Below are positions 1-8,902 of a stretch of 64,000 nt of DNA, in pieces. How positions within the stretch are numbered: position 1 is the first letter of the stretch; the number at the start of each line of letters is the position of its first letter. Both the position numbers and the translations under genes were made by a program. The notes under the pieces are model-generated. The model did no database searches. It was not told where the DNA came from and saw only the letters and a list, made by a program, of their open reading frames with translations. The stretch lies in contig JABYQQ010000008.1 in assembly GCA_022605405.1 (NCBI GenBank), forward strand, positions 1,550,001 through 1,614,000. Direction: 5' to 3'. This DNA is from Earliella scabrosa. Its lineage: Eukaryota > Basidiomycota > Agaricomycetes > Polyporales > Polyporaceae.

Positions 1-556
1 GTGATGACGAGGAGCACGTCTGGGGAAAGTTTCGGAGATCGCCGGAGCCTCGTGGCGCGAAGCCAATCTGCACAGCCACTAAGGATCGACCGCAGCGAAG
101 GGTCGGGCCCGGGGCAAGCGATGTATAGAACAAGAGCCGGCTAATGATATGCGTATCGAGGATCAAGAGAACGGGGGCGGACGGGAGATGGGGCCAACTG
201 GCCGCCTGGGGGGCACCACAGGTCTGAACGAGGCACCGAATGCGCCACCGGGATGGGGCAGATCACCATGGGTCGACGGCTGATAGGTGAGGATTCATGC
301 GTACAGGCAGACGCACTTCGGGACCTATCAAGCAGTGCGTGTTGATCGTGCATCGCCATCGATGGCAAAGAGTCAGTGATAAGGGCGAGTGGGAGCAGGC
401 TACCCTTTGCGCATGGGAGCGACCCTGCCCGTGTATGTGAGTGCTCTCTGGTGCGGCGTGCCACTGTAAGCGATCAACATTGACCTGTTACTCGCTTGCT
501 AGATCCCGAAGACGAACGAAATCTATTCTGGTACTGCGACTACGATAGCGTGCGAC
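1..556. other. No gene recognised
   Basis: Open frames here are short, lack a recognisable motif and overlap one another on both strands. The stretch just before 557 presumably holds the promoter and 5' UTR of the first Ulp1-like gene, but no clear TATA box was seen. Confidence 0.4.
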
Positions 557-1558
557 ATGACGCAAGCGATGCCCACCGTCCACTGGAAGAAGTGGAGCGT
601 AGAGCAACTGTTGGCGTACACACGAGAGCAAGGGAGGGAAGGTGTCACTGGAGGTTCGGAGGACGCGGCCGGCGGCACGCAAGCATGGCAAGCCGACGAA
701 GAAGTGGGCACAGTACGGGAGATGTGGGACAGTGCGATGCGTTGGCTGCTCGCAGTTCGCGATGGGCACGGGGGGGACATCAACACTCTGACATCAGCGA
801 ACCTCGCGTTGATCTCGCTGAAGGGTCTCCCGTGTTATCCTGACAGCCCGCCGGATGCGACGCTGGGTTTGACTGGGCTGCCGCTAGTAGCTGTCCTAGT
901 GACCCTGCTATCAGACCAGCCAATGTCCCTGGACGCCTTCGGAGCGCTGATCGACGTGCTCAAAGCTCGTTTGGCTCGGGACCGCGGGCAGGAAGGACGG
1001 GTGCGAGTGTTCGGGGCGCGCGCCTGGATGTCGTTTCGTGCGGGGCACCACAGCGGCTGGACCAGCTATCGGACCGGAGGCCTTTACCGTGAACTTCGGG
1101 AGGAGGCGGCACTGATGCACGCAGGAACAAACCGGGTCGACACCATATGGATTCCGTGGCTGACCGAAGAGACTTGGCTGGTCTACATGCTGGATGTTCA
1201 GCATAAGATGATCAGATCGCCGCCGGCGGCCGTCGGGCTCCGAACGCGTGCTGAAGTCGTCGCCACAATCCAAGGATGGTTGGGGGCGGCGGGGTGGGGC
1301 GAGTGGGGCGTCGAGAGCACACTGAGCTACGGAGGGCCGGAGGACGGGTACTCGTGTGGGATCATTGCAGTCAATGCGATGATGCACGTCCTGTTTCAGG
1401 AGGAGCTGTGGACGACGCGTACTCGGGAGAGGGTTCGCATCTTGCAATACCTCAACGTTTTGAATGGTGCGGGCCTGCTGGTTTATGGTGAGTTCGAAAG
1501 GCATACATTGCGGTGGCAGTTGTTAGCTAAGACTGATTACGAAGGTGCAGCGTCGTAA
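557..1558 (+). CDS. Hypothetical protein, degenerate Ulp1/SENP-like C-terminus (paralogue 1)
   Basis: An uninterrupted 333-codon frame from a true ATG to TAA. The C-terminal third looks like the C48 cysteine-protease core. A segment IPWLTEETWLVYMLDV stands where Ulp1 has its catalytic-His strand, and GGPEDGYSCGIIAVNA stands where Ulp1 has the Gln loop and catalytic Cys (GYSCG against GYDCG). The Cys is kept, the His position reads Thr, and the Asp position (Ulp1 YVDSL) is not conserved. The N-terminal two thirds are unrecognised. It shares the GGP(E/D)DG...NA motif and the following ELWT segment with the gene at 3434-4354 and less closely with 1909-2961, so the three form a small local family. 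An inactive protease fold or binding module is more likely than an active SUMO protease. The family assignment is inference from motif spacing. Confidence 0.6.
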   Translation: MTQAMPTVHWKKWSVEQLLAYTREQGREGVTGGSEDAAGGTQAWQADEEVGTVREMWDSAMRWLLAVRDGHGGDINTLTSANLALISLKGLPCYPDSPPDATLGLTGLPLVAVLVTLLSDQPMSLDAFGALIDVLKARLARDRGQEGRVRVFGARAWMSFRAGHHSGWTSYRTGGLYRELREEAALMHAGTNRVDTIWIPWLTEETWLVYMLDVQHKMIRSPPAAVGLRTRAEVVATIQGWLGAAGWGEWGVESTLSYGGPEDGYSCGIIAVNAMMHVLFQEELWTTRTRERVRILQYLNVLNGAGLLVYGEFERHTLRWQLLAKTDYEGAAS

Positions 1559-1908
1559 TATGGGGGGCTGGTACATGGGCGAGAGGGCGGAGGACAGGGG
1601 AGTCAGGAAAGTGGTAGTCAGGGATTGGATGACGGCAGCGAAATAGGGAGGGTTTGTGACGCAGCGGGCAAATTTAGCGCAGGGGGTGGTGAATATGACG
1701 AGATTGAGTGGGCAGGTAGAATTGCCTATTCGGGATAGTCAGAGGCGGGTGAGGGAGACCACGATGGAAGTAAAACTTGACAAGAGCTTGTCTGCTTGCC
1801 CTTCGTCGCCGCCGCACAGTCCGATATGTCACCCGACTCTTGGCCAGCGATCATGCCACTGGGCTCCGCGTTCCTACCTCCGAGCGGTCAGGGCTTCCAT
1901 CGGTTTGA
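1559..1908 (+). other. Spacer, possible unresolved 5' exon of the next gene
   Basis: The frame of the downstream paralogue is closed by TGA at 1906-1908 and has no ATG before its conserved region, so its first exon must lie here. Candidates are the frames opening at 1796 and 1827, but no donor/acceptor pair gave a convincing join. Confidence 0.3.
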
Positions 1909-2961
1909 CTACAGCACCACGTTGGCCGGCCTGTTACAGAAGAACGACGTCCCCCCCTGGAGGAAGCCGAAGAAAACGAGGAACCTCGAGTGTTCCAGCC
2001 GTCAGAGACAGCGCCTCGTCTGGACATCGAAGAGCTTCGCCGCCGACCAGTGCCGACCCTGCGAACTCTATTGGAGACGAGACATGCCCTGGAACAGGTG
2101 GATCCGTCCGTGTATGTGTCCTTCCTAGACGATCGCACCGAGCCGAGTATCCCCACACCGCTGTGGATGATCGACTACTGGCTGGATCAGTGGGGAGTCG
2201 CAGACCTGCGGGAGGATTGTCAGCGCGCGGCGACGTGGTTGGCGAACGGAGGGCAGACACAAGATGGGAGGCGAGAGCAGGCTGTGGCGGACGTGCTGGA
2301 GACATTCGGCCGCTTGCGATGTGAGGAGATGTTGGTTGGTGAGGAGGGAACAGCTGGCGTGGTGCTTTCTATCCTAGGTGGAGACTACATGGTGGGGAAC
2401 GAGGTGGATGCGATGGTGGAAGCCGTGCATTTGCGGCTGCAGCGTGACCCCGTGCTCGCTGGTCGTTTCGAAGTCTACAACCACTGGGCATACATGCAAA
2501 TCCTGCTCGAAGGGAGCAACCCGGGCGCGAGACGGCCACCTGCTTCACCAGTCGAGGAGCGAGGGGTCGCAGTCGATGGGGCGCGTGCGCGAATGACGAA
2601 CCCGGCGAGCGCGTTGGAGATGGTGTTCTTAATGTGGTTGACGGATAATCCCATGCGATGGGTGGTGATTGGCCTGGAGGTGAGAACGAAGAAGATTCGC
2701 GTGGGAGATGGACTGGGGCGGGGCGCAACTGTAGACGACGTCGACGAGATTCAAGGCTGGCTGCAAGCTGGGGGACTGGGGGGCTGGTCTTTGGGTGAAC
2801 CTCTGCGGGTAGGAGGGCCTCCGGAAATCAAGTGGTGCGCCGTGCTCGCGATCAACGCTATCAAATATGCGATCTTCGAGGAAGAACTGGCTACCGCGCA
2901 GAACATCGACGTGGTGGCGATGGAGGAGTACCTGGCCGTGGTGGAATCGAAAGAGAGGTGA
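1909..2961 (+). CDS. Hypothetical protein, degenerate Ulp1-like C-terminus (paralogue 2), 5' end unresolved
   Basis: An open frame of about 350 codons ending in TGA at 2961, with no usable ATG upstream of its conserved part, so a short 5' exon is missing from the model (a TACAG acceptor sits at about 1913). It shares PTPLWM with the gene at 3434-4354 and RVGGPPEIKWCAVLAINAIK with the Cys region of paralogue 1. Against Ulp1 the Cys (KWCAV) is present, an Asp is present in IRVGDGLG (Ulp1 YVDSL position), and the His is replaced by Arg (PMRWVV). It is thus degenerate in a different residue from its neighbours. Codon use looks like that of neighbouring genes and the frame has no internal stop over 1 kb, which argues for a real gene. 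Function is unknown. Confidence 0.55.
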   Translation, partial: LQHHVGRPVTEERRPPLEEAEENEEPRVFQPSETAPRLDIEELRRRPVPTLRTLLETRHALEQVDPSVYVSFLDDRTEPSIPTPLWMIDYWLDQWGVADLREDCQRAATWLANGGQTQDGRREQAVADVLETFGRLRCEEMLVGEEGTAGVVLSILGGDYMVGNEVDAMVEAVHLRLQRDPVLAGRFEVYNHWAYMQILLEGSNPGARRPPASPVEERGVAVDGARARMTNPASALEMVFLMWLTDNPMRWVVIGLEVRTKKIRVGDGLGRGATVDDVDEIQGWLQAGGLGGWSLGEPLRVGGPPEIKWCAVLAINAIKYAIFEEELATAQNIDVVAMEEYLAVVESKER

Positions 2962-3433
2962 AAAAGTTGCGTACCATGGCATCCGTCAGTGGCTCACACG
3001 AAACCTCATGGATAGGACGCAGGGTTAGGCCGTGCATTGGGTGTGGCGCAGTAACTACGAACAGCGGGGAGGTATTGCATATTGATAACTGTGCGTAGTG
3101 AGGTCGCGGGTGCGTCCATCCATGGATAGAGAACGATCGCGAATGGAAATGGAACGATGGCGGAAGGGTAAGGGTTGGAGACATGCGACAGCAAGCACGG
3201 TGAAGGATGGGTTGACGTACCGACATGAAGTGGCTGCTTGCTCGGGCACCAGAAGGGAACCGAGAGGGGGTGCGCATGAACATGGATATACAAGGCTACA
3301 GGGAGAGTACGACATATGATAGTACGACGAAGGAGGCCAGGGGGTCGAGAGGTACTGCGCTAACCAACACCGCGCGCAACATGGAGAATGAGTGACAAGG
3401 GGGAAACATGGAATCACAAGGACGTACCTTGGG
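2962..3433. other. Convergent intergenic region, no gene seen
   Basis: Lies between the 3' ends of the plus-strand paralogue 2 and the minus-strand paralogue 3; expected to hold their 3' UTRs. No motif-bearing frame. Confidence 0.4.
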
Positions 3434-4354
3434 TCACTCGTTATACAACGCTTGCAAAAGGGCAAAATACTCGTGCATACGGACACAATGGGACGTCTCC
3501 GGGGTCCAGAGTGGTTCCTGCCAAAGGGCGTGCTTGATGGCGTTCATGACGATGATTGAGCTGGAGCGGCCGTCATCGGGACCACCGTAAGGCAAGGTAC
3601 TTGCCGTGTCCCACTGTCCTATCCCGGCCGTTGCGAGCCACGAGCGAATGGCGGCGACCGCGACAGCCGCGTCCCCAGGATCGAGTGAGGAAGCATATTG
3701 GATGACCTTCGTCGGAATATCAAGGGCGTACAGCGCCCATCCATGGTCGCCCTTCCTTGGAATAAAAACGCTGGTGAGGGGAGGGGCATGCTGTTGAATG
3801 CGCCTGGAGAGCGATCGCAGGAAGTTGTACTGGAAGTGTCCGGGGTACTGAGGCCAGCCTTGGGCGGCGGATTTGAGCATGAGAATGGAGTATGGATAGG
3901 TGAGGACTGTCGCGTGGAGAGCCATTTGTCGATCGCGTAGGTGCCAGTTTAATGCGGTTATCATGGCATCGACGAGGATGGGGGAGACGGGTTGGGGTGC
4001 GAAGAACGAGAGTAGGTGGCGTGTGTAAAGAACGCCGGAGCAAGGACGTTCGACGGCGGAGAAACGATGATTCCATGGCAAGGTGGTAAACGAACGTAAT
4101 ACAGCCTCCGCGGCTGAATGAAGTGGAGTATGAGGAGGATGAGAAGTGAGCAACTCACCCAGCCACTCTGAGACCTGCATCCAAGGAGACACGTGGTCCC
4201 TAGCAAGCACGAGTTGGTCCCACACCGTAAGCATCCAGAGTGGGGTGGGGGCAAGTTGAACGCGGTGATCCAAGAAGGACTGATAAGAATGCGGCTGCTG
4301 GTAGTTGAACTGGGATAGGGTGCGGCGGATAGCTTCGGGGGAGGGGAGGGGCCG
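3434..4354 (-). CDS. Hypothetical protein, degenerate Ulp1-like C-terminus (paralogue 3), 5' end unresolved
   Basis: Reads on the minus strand from an acceptor-like ATGACAG at 4361-4355 to a stop at 3434, about 306 codons. The frame is closed by TGA just upstream, so a 5' exon is missing; the frame at 4358-4564 (minus) may supply it, but the splice could not be settled. Motifs are PTPLWML near the start, HGWALYALDIPTK (His strand kept, as HGW), QYASSLD (Asp position reads Ser), and GGPDDGRSSSIIVMNAIKHA (catalytic Cys replaced by Ser). The tail ELLWT-like segment plus MHEYF matches paralogue 1. The retained and lost residues are nearly the mirror image of paralogue 1. Function is unknown; an active protease is unlikely. 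Confidence 0.55.
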   Translation of the reverse strand, partial: RPLPSPEAIRRTLSQFNYQQPHSYQSFLDHRVQLAPTPLWMLTVWDQLVLARDHVSPWMQVSEWLGELLTSHPPHTPLHSAAEAVLRSFTTLPWNHRFSAVERPCSGVLYTRHLLSFFAPQPVSPILVDAMITALNWHLRDRQMALHATVLTYPYSILMLKSAAQGWPQYPGHFQYNFLRSLSRRIQQHAPPLTSVFIPRKGDHGWALYALDIPTKVIQYASSLDPGDAAVAVAAIRSWLATAGIGQWDTASTLPYGGPDDGRSSSIIVMNAIKHALWQEPLWTPETSHCVRMHEYFALLQALYNE

Positions 4355-4880
4355 CTGTCATAGTTCTTCGGTGGGTGGAGCCGCAGGTCGCTCGGACAGC
4401 GTAAAGCTATCGTCAGCGGCGTCGTCGGAGAAGTCGGGTTGGGAGGTGGATGGGGGCCAGGTGGGATATTGTAATAGCGAACGGATAGAAAGGGAGTCAT
4501 CGAGCCACCAGTGCTCCTGCGCGGAGGGGACTACAAGGAGGGAAGGGTGGGTGTCACTGGCCATGGCCGATGAAGCTGGATAGGAAGAATGAGTGAGGCT
4601 GAAAGCGAGGATGATACGAGCGACATACGCGGGAAGGTCTCGAGCGGAAGACAGGAGGAGGAAGTGGGTCTGACCCGGGAGAGAGAGGCTTACGACTGAG
4701 GAGCGTGCCGAGGGGAGCTCTGGGGGGAGGCGGAGCTGTTTATGGAAGTGGGGCGCTTAGTAGTGCGGGTGCACGCAGAAAGAGGTCGGATGGCCAGTCT
4801 AACATTGCCACACGAAGGAGGCCCAAAAGAACAATTTTGGGGGCATCAGGATGTACATGCGAAGCTATTTGCAAGTCGCC
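4355..4880. other. Upstream region of paralogue 3, no certain gene
   Basis: A minus-strand frame at 4358-4564 (68 codons) could be an exon of the gene ending at 3434. From about 4440 the plus strand becomes G-rich and carries the first weak copies of the repeat words (TGTAATAGCG) that are frequent further on. Confidence 0.3.
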
Positions 4881-5488
4881 ATGTAATAGCGTATGCAGGG
4901 AGAGGGACTCTAGGGGGGGCGGACAGATATGTCACTGGGTGCGGACAAGAAAGCGCCCGAGGGCGGGCGACAACCCGCTGGTGCGTGGGCGATTAACACA
5001 AGGGCTGCGGGTGTAAATGGCTGCGGGTGACGGACATCTATGCTATGGCCGGAGGACGCTTATGCTGAGGGGAGCGGGAGAATTCGCTAACGGGGAAGGA
5101 CAGATATGCGGAAATCGGCTGGCGATTATTCATATGAGGCGGATGATTAAGGCATACATGGAGGGCGGAAGTGCTAAAGATGCGCGGGCATGTATGTGCA
5201 ATGCGGGGGACAGATATACGATAGTGGGGGGGCGTATATGCGTGAGCGGGGGAACATTAATGAAGTGGTGGGCGGACAACATTGGGGTTCAAGGGCGGGC
5301 AAAGATTATTGGAGGCACGGGCGAATATGTGGCAGTCGAATGGCAAGATTGTCAAAATGGCGGACAGATATCGCATACATAACGGACAGGAATGGGATAA
5401 GGGAGCGGACTCTTACGCTTGGCGTACCGGGCGGGATTGTAATCGATATGGACAGAAATGCAATAGCGGCGGACAAACGGCCCCCTTG
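4881..5488. repeat. Degenerate short repeat region built on GGACAGATAT
   Basis: The ten-base word GGACAGATAT occurs at 4921, 5098, 5208 and 5362, with one- or two-base variants at about 5030, 5274, 5383 and 5449. The spacing 4921-5098-5274-5449 is about 176 bases each time, with intermediate copies at roughly half that distance, which suggests an old tandem unit of about 88 or 176 bp. Associated words are GCGG before and ATGCGG or AATAGCGG after. The plus strand is G-rich and C-poor here. No coding potential is apparent; the long plus frames are a by-product of the skewed composition. Confidence 0.45.
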
Positions 5489-5807
5489 CAATTCTTACAT
5501 TATAATTTTCGGGCGGGCGCTTTACAGAGCTCGGGGTGATTGGCGAGCGAGCCCCAAGCACCAGCTGCGCCCTCAACTTTTGGTTTCTTCCCCTCTGTGT
5601 CCTCCTGAGCATGGCCGTGAGCTCTCTCAATGTCAGCCGCAAGGAGATGCACTGGTGGCGCTGAATGGACAACGGGCAATAACACACAGAGGAGGGAGCG
5701 GAGGAGGTGTTTGTGCAGGACATTCGCGACCGCGTCCCGCCGCTTGTGCTCGCTAATCTTTCTGAGCTCTGCAAAGCGCCCGCCCGAAAAGTATAATATC
5801 AGAATTG
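5489..5807. mobile_element. 319-bp MITE-like element with about 42-bp terminal inverted repeats
   Basis: The left end (5489 onward, CAATTCT...ATTATA...TTTTCGGGCGGGCGC...CAGAGCTC) is repeated in reverse complement at 5763-5807 with only a few mismatches over about 42 bases. The interior (about 235 bp) has no motif-bearing frame, so the element would be non-autonomous. No clear target-site duplication was seen. It sits exactly where homology between the two MYND gene copies stops, inside what was intron 2 of the left-arm copy. Confidence 0.7.
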
Positions 5808-6771
5808 AGTGAGGCTATTGCCTGTGAACCCACGCAAGATCGACACGGGCGTACTCGTTTCTGGCACTCCTTGCTGCAATAGTGCGGTTTGCGTTCCATA
5901 GGACACTTGCCCGCACACCGCATGAGCGATTTCTTCTCAGTGCCCTCGATCCCGCAGCCCGGCGCAGCACACACATACGCATTCGGTGCGCACGCGACCT
6001 TGAGCGCCTTCTTCCGCTGTTGCTCCTCCCATTCCCGCGTGCGCGCTTCTTCCGCACGCCAGAGATGCTTCAGCGGACCGTACCGTTGACTCCGCTTGAG
6101 ATCGACCCCATCGCGCGTCCCCAGGCGGAGGATGTATGACGCAGCGTGTAAGACGGCAGGGCTGATGAGCCCGTGTTCGGCCGTCGCGTCTGCATATACT
6201 GCGGCGATGTAGAGTAGATCGTTCGACAGGTCGTCGTCTGGCTTGCGGGTCGGGAGGAGATGCTGCGAGGGTAGCGTGGGGTCGCGCAGAACGGCGTCAC
6301 CGATGCTTGCCCGCTGATGGAGCTCAAAGTAAGCGTACGAGAGGCAGGAGTAGGCGCGGGCGAGGAGGGAACGCGATATGTTCTCGGCGGGTACGGCGGT
6401 TACGTGGTTGGGATCTGTAATCATCTCCCAGACATAGAGAGCGCGATCAACGTTGGGCTCTCTTACGGAGCAGCCGGAGTAATATCTACAATACGTCAGC
6501 TTGGTTATAGGACAGTCTGACAGACCGACTCGACGCACCTGAGGCCGATGTCGAGCACCTTTTCTCCATCACCCGCGTCCATCCCAGGAAGGAGACTTAC
6601 AAACGGGCTCTGAGAAAGGTGTGAGGAGCATTGGATGAAGTGATCTTTGATATCGGGCGTGGTGCGATAGTCGTAGATGGTGGCGTGCCGGAGCCTGACC
6701 AGGACATCCTCGTTCTCGAAGAACGGGACGTCATCCGGCATCTTCACACTGAACTGTTCGAAAACCCTCAT
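5808..6771 (-). pseudogene. Truncated MYND-finger gene (left arm of the inverted duplication)
   Basis: Minus strand: exon 1 6771-6539, intron 6538-6486, exon 2 from 6485. It is about 85% identical in protein to the intact copy at 19200-20484. Start chosen at the ATG conserved in both copies (MRVFEQF against MSVIEQF). Exon 2 runs into ...HYCSKECQKR followed by the same GTACGC donor as the intact copy, but the MITE at 5489-5807 follows within about 45 bp and no exon 3 is found beyond it. The third exon of the intact copy provides the DWK-x-HK-x-x-C end of the MYND finger, so this copy lacks the last His and Cys zinc ligands and about 100 C-terminal residues. If translated through, the frame ends in the MITE repeat at 5753. 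Most likely a pseudogene. Confidence 0.75.
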
Positions 6772-7708
6772 CGATATCGCGCATGCACTGTACCAGAGAT
6801 GGTCGACTGAGGAGGACAGGGAGGAGGAAGAACCGGGCGTACCGTGACTGGCACTACTTAACTTCCACTCATGCCGTGACACATGCGAAGGGTCACATGC
6901 ACGTGCATCGCATTACGCATCAGGTGCGTCGTACGTTGACGCGTCGTCGTCGGTCGAGATCGTTAATGCAGTTTTGAGAGGGTGAGAGGGAAAGAAGATC
7001 ATGGGGGAACGGGTGAAAGCAGTGGGCGACGCGCACTCTCTCGACTGAGCTTTATATCGCTCCCGCGGGCGCGGGAGCCGACGAGGGCTCGCTATATACG
7101 GCAGCTTGCTGTCAACTGGTCGATCCTCGCCCGACGCGTTGCGTCATCCAAGTCGTCGCGCCTCGTAAACGGGTTGCAATACCATGACACTCAATCAAAC
7201 GATATCATAGCAGCTAGAAGTCATAGACAATTGCTTGATAGACGAAAGGCACGATATGAAAGATTGTGTGTGAGACGAGGTCCGATGACATTGTTTAGAC
7301 TTCCGCGGATACTAGCACTCGAGTCGACATAGTAGTGATGTATCTACGAATGTCCATCATGTCCGTGTCCACGGTCTCGGGCTGGTGCGCAGGCACCTGG
7401 GGGGATGAGGCCTAAGCCTGAGGAGAGGTGCGGGGAACGTACGGTCGCGCACTCCTATCCATCTGGATCTCTTGGAGTGGGCTGACGCGTCCATGGCAAG
7501 ATGGCAGCGAGCGTCCGCATCGAGCGGAAGCTTGGAGTGGTCGACGAGTCGGGTTCGCGTCCTCTCGCGATCGACGAATGGTCGATGGTGGTAGCATGTG
7601 CGCGAAGCGGTCTGCGGCGCAAGGCCGAGAGGAACTGCTTCAAGCAGCGCGATGGTAGAGGATATCAGACCGCCCCAGAACAACGTCCGAGCGTATGTCC
7701 GAGGGGGC
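6772..7708. other. Intergenic, duplicated in the right arm, no gene seen
   Basis: Homologous to 18300-19199 in inverted orientation. Open frames here are short and not conserved in reading frame between the two arms, which argues against coding. It contains the promoters or 3' ends of the two flanking minus-strand genes. Confidence 0.45.
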
Positions 7709-7921
7709 TCAGAAGCCGAAGATCTTCTTCAGGCCGGACTTGGTCGCCTTGGGCTGTGATGCGCGCCCATTCGAAGGACGCAGCACCTGGCGTGCGTCCT
7801 CGTACGTGTGGTAGGTCTCCCGCGGAGACTGTGTGCTCCCGAAGAGGGCGAATGCGTTCGGATACGCGGGCGCGGTGGGGAAAAAGGTGTAGACCGGGGT
7901 GTTGGCGGCGTAGTAAGACAT
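7709..7921 (-). CDS. 70-residue orphan protein (left-arm copy)
   Basis: ATG at 7921 to TGA at 7709, single exon. The protein begins MSYYAANTPVY, is rich in Pro, Tyr, Thr and Ser, and ends in a basic KSGLKKIFGF tail. The start was chosen over an upstream in-frame ATG because a TATATAA box lies 122 bp before it, which would place transcription start at about the upstream ATG, and because the preceding bases are a C/T-rich leader typical of basidiomycete 5' UTRs. The right-arm copy (18087-18299) differs at about five of 213 bases and two residues, both in the last four residues. No signal peptide or membrane segment. Not recognised as any known family; the strong conservation between arms suggests either function or recent gene conversion. 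Confidence 0.6.
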   Translation of the reverse strand: MSYYAANTPVYTFFPTAPAYPNAFALFGSTQSPRETYHTYEDARQVLRPSNGRASQPKATKSGLKKIFGF

Positions 7922-8042
7922 CTTCGGGGGAGGGGTGGTGTTGTTTGAGGGGAAGAAGGAGGGCGAATCGGAGATGTCTTGAGTTGCTCTGAGGTAGATG
8001 CGAGACTTGGCTGATGGAGACTTCATGTCGAGAACCTCCCCG

Positions 8043-8049
8043 TTATATA
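8043..8049 (-). promoter_or_regulatory. TATA box of the 70-residue gene (left arm)
   Basis: TATATAA on the minus strand, 122 bp upstream of the ATG at 7921 and conserved at the same distance in the right-arm copy. Confidence 0.6.
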
Positions 8050-8902
8050 CCACCCAGAGAGAGTCGGATTGCCTGCGAAGCGAGCATGCAGCGATGGGCG
8101 TGGAGGTGAGATGGCAATCGCATTGCGCGCCGCGCCGCGCCGCGCCCACGGAAAGCTGCCAATCCTGGAAGTTGTTTGCGTCGGCGTAAATACAGGCATA
8201 CAGCAGCACCTAGCGACAGAGCTGTTGCCAAGTTACGAGTCGCCCACAGACGCACTCGAGCGTAAATGAGCCGACAAGCGAGAGAAACGCCGTCGACAAT
8301 GAATTAATGACGAGGAGGAGGTAGAGGTGAAATAGGCGCACATGGTATGTTGTTTGGCTCCTTGTGGTGTACAAACAAAGAGGGGAGCCGCCCAGGAGAC
8401 TTCGTCCGCCTGCTCATACTCAGCGCTCTTCCATCCAACGCCCACAGGGAGCCCACAAAGGATGACGCGTTGTACTACTTCGTGCACTCTACAGGGCAGG
8501 CCGAACACCTTGTACCACTATACGACGGGTCGCATCTCGCTGGCTCCCGGCCTCATACTTAGTAAGTAAGTACTACTACGGAAGTAGTACTGACTTGCGC
8601 GACTTGGAGGGAAGTTCACGAAGGATCCTACTACCGCGTTACCCTAACCTTTTCGTAAAATGTCGCGCTCCGGTCGGATACATGAACGTTTGCATTGCGT
8701 GTGCAGAGTGTCCCGGTCGCGACAGCCTGACAAGAGGACAGTGCCCGATCGGAAATTGTCATACAGTATACTCACCGCCAACAGGAGCATGAGGTTGCCG
8801 CAGGTGGAACGCGTCGCCGGCAGAAGAGTGTGCAGAAGGCATATAGAAGAATAAATCCTACTCATGGCCAGCCCATACAGTAACAAAACACATACCGCAA
8901 AC
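8050..8902. other. Intergenic, no gene recognised
   Basis: The first 350 bp belong to the inverted duplication; the rest is unique and upstream of the SDR gene. Several frames of 60-90 codons have no motif. Confidence 0.4.

Larger units (their letters stand above)
5808..8400. repeat. Left arm of a large inverted segmental duplication
   Basis: This segment matches 17640-20160 in reverse orientation: the MYND gene, the intergenic stretch, the 70-codon gene, its promoter and a further 350 bp including the words GTTTGTACACCACAAG. The arms are about 2.5 kb, separated by about 9.2 kb. Divergence is uneven (about 2% in the small gene, roughly 13-20% at protein level in the MYND gene). The outer end stops at the MITE; the inner end fades near 8400. 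Confidence 0.85.

Noticed and set aside
4881..5488. CRISPR-like array
   Set aside because: The repeated word is only 10 bp, degenerate and irregularly spaced, in a eukaryotic genome.
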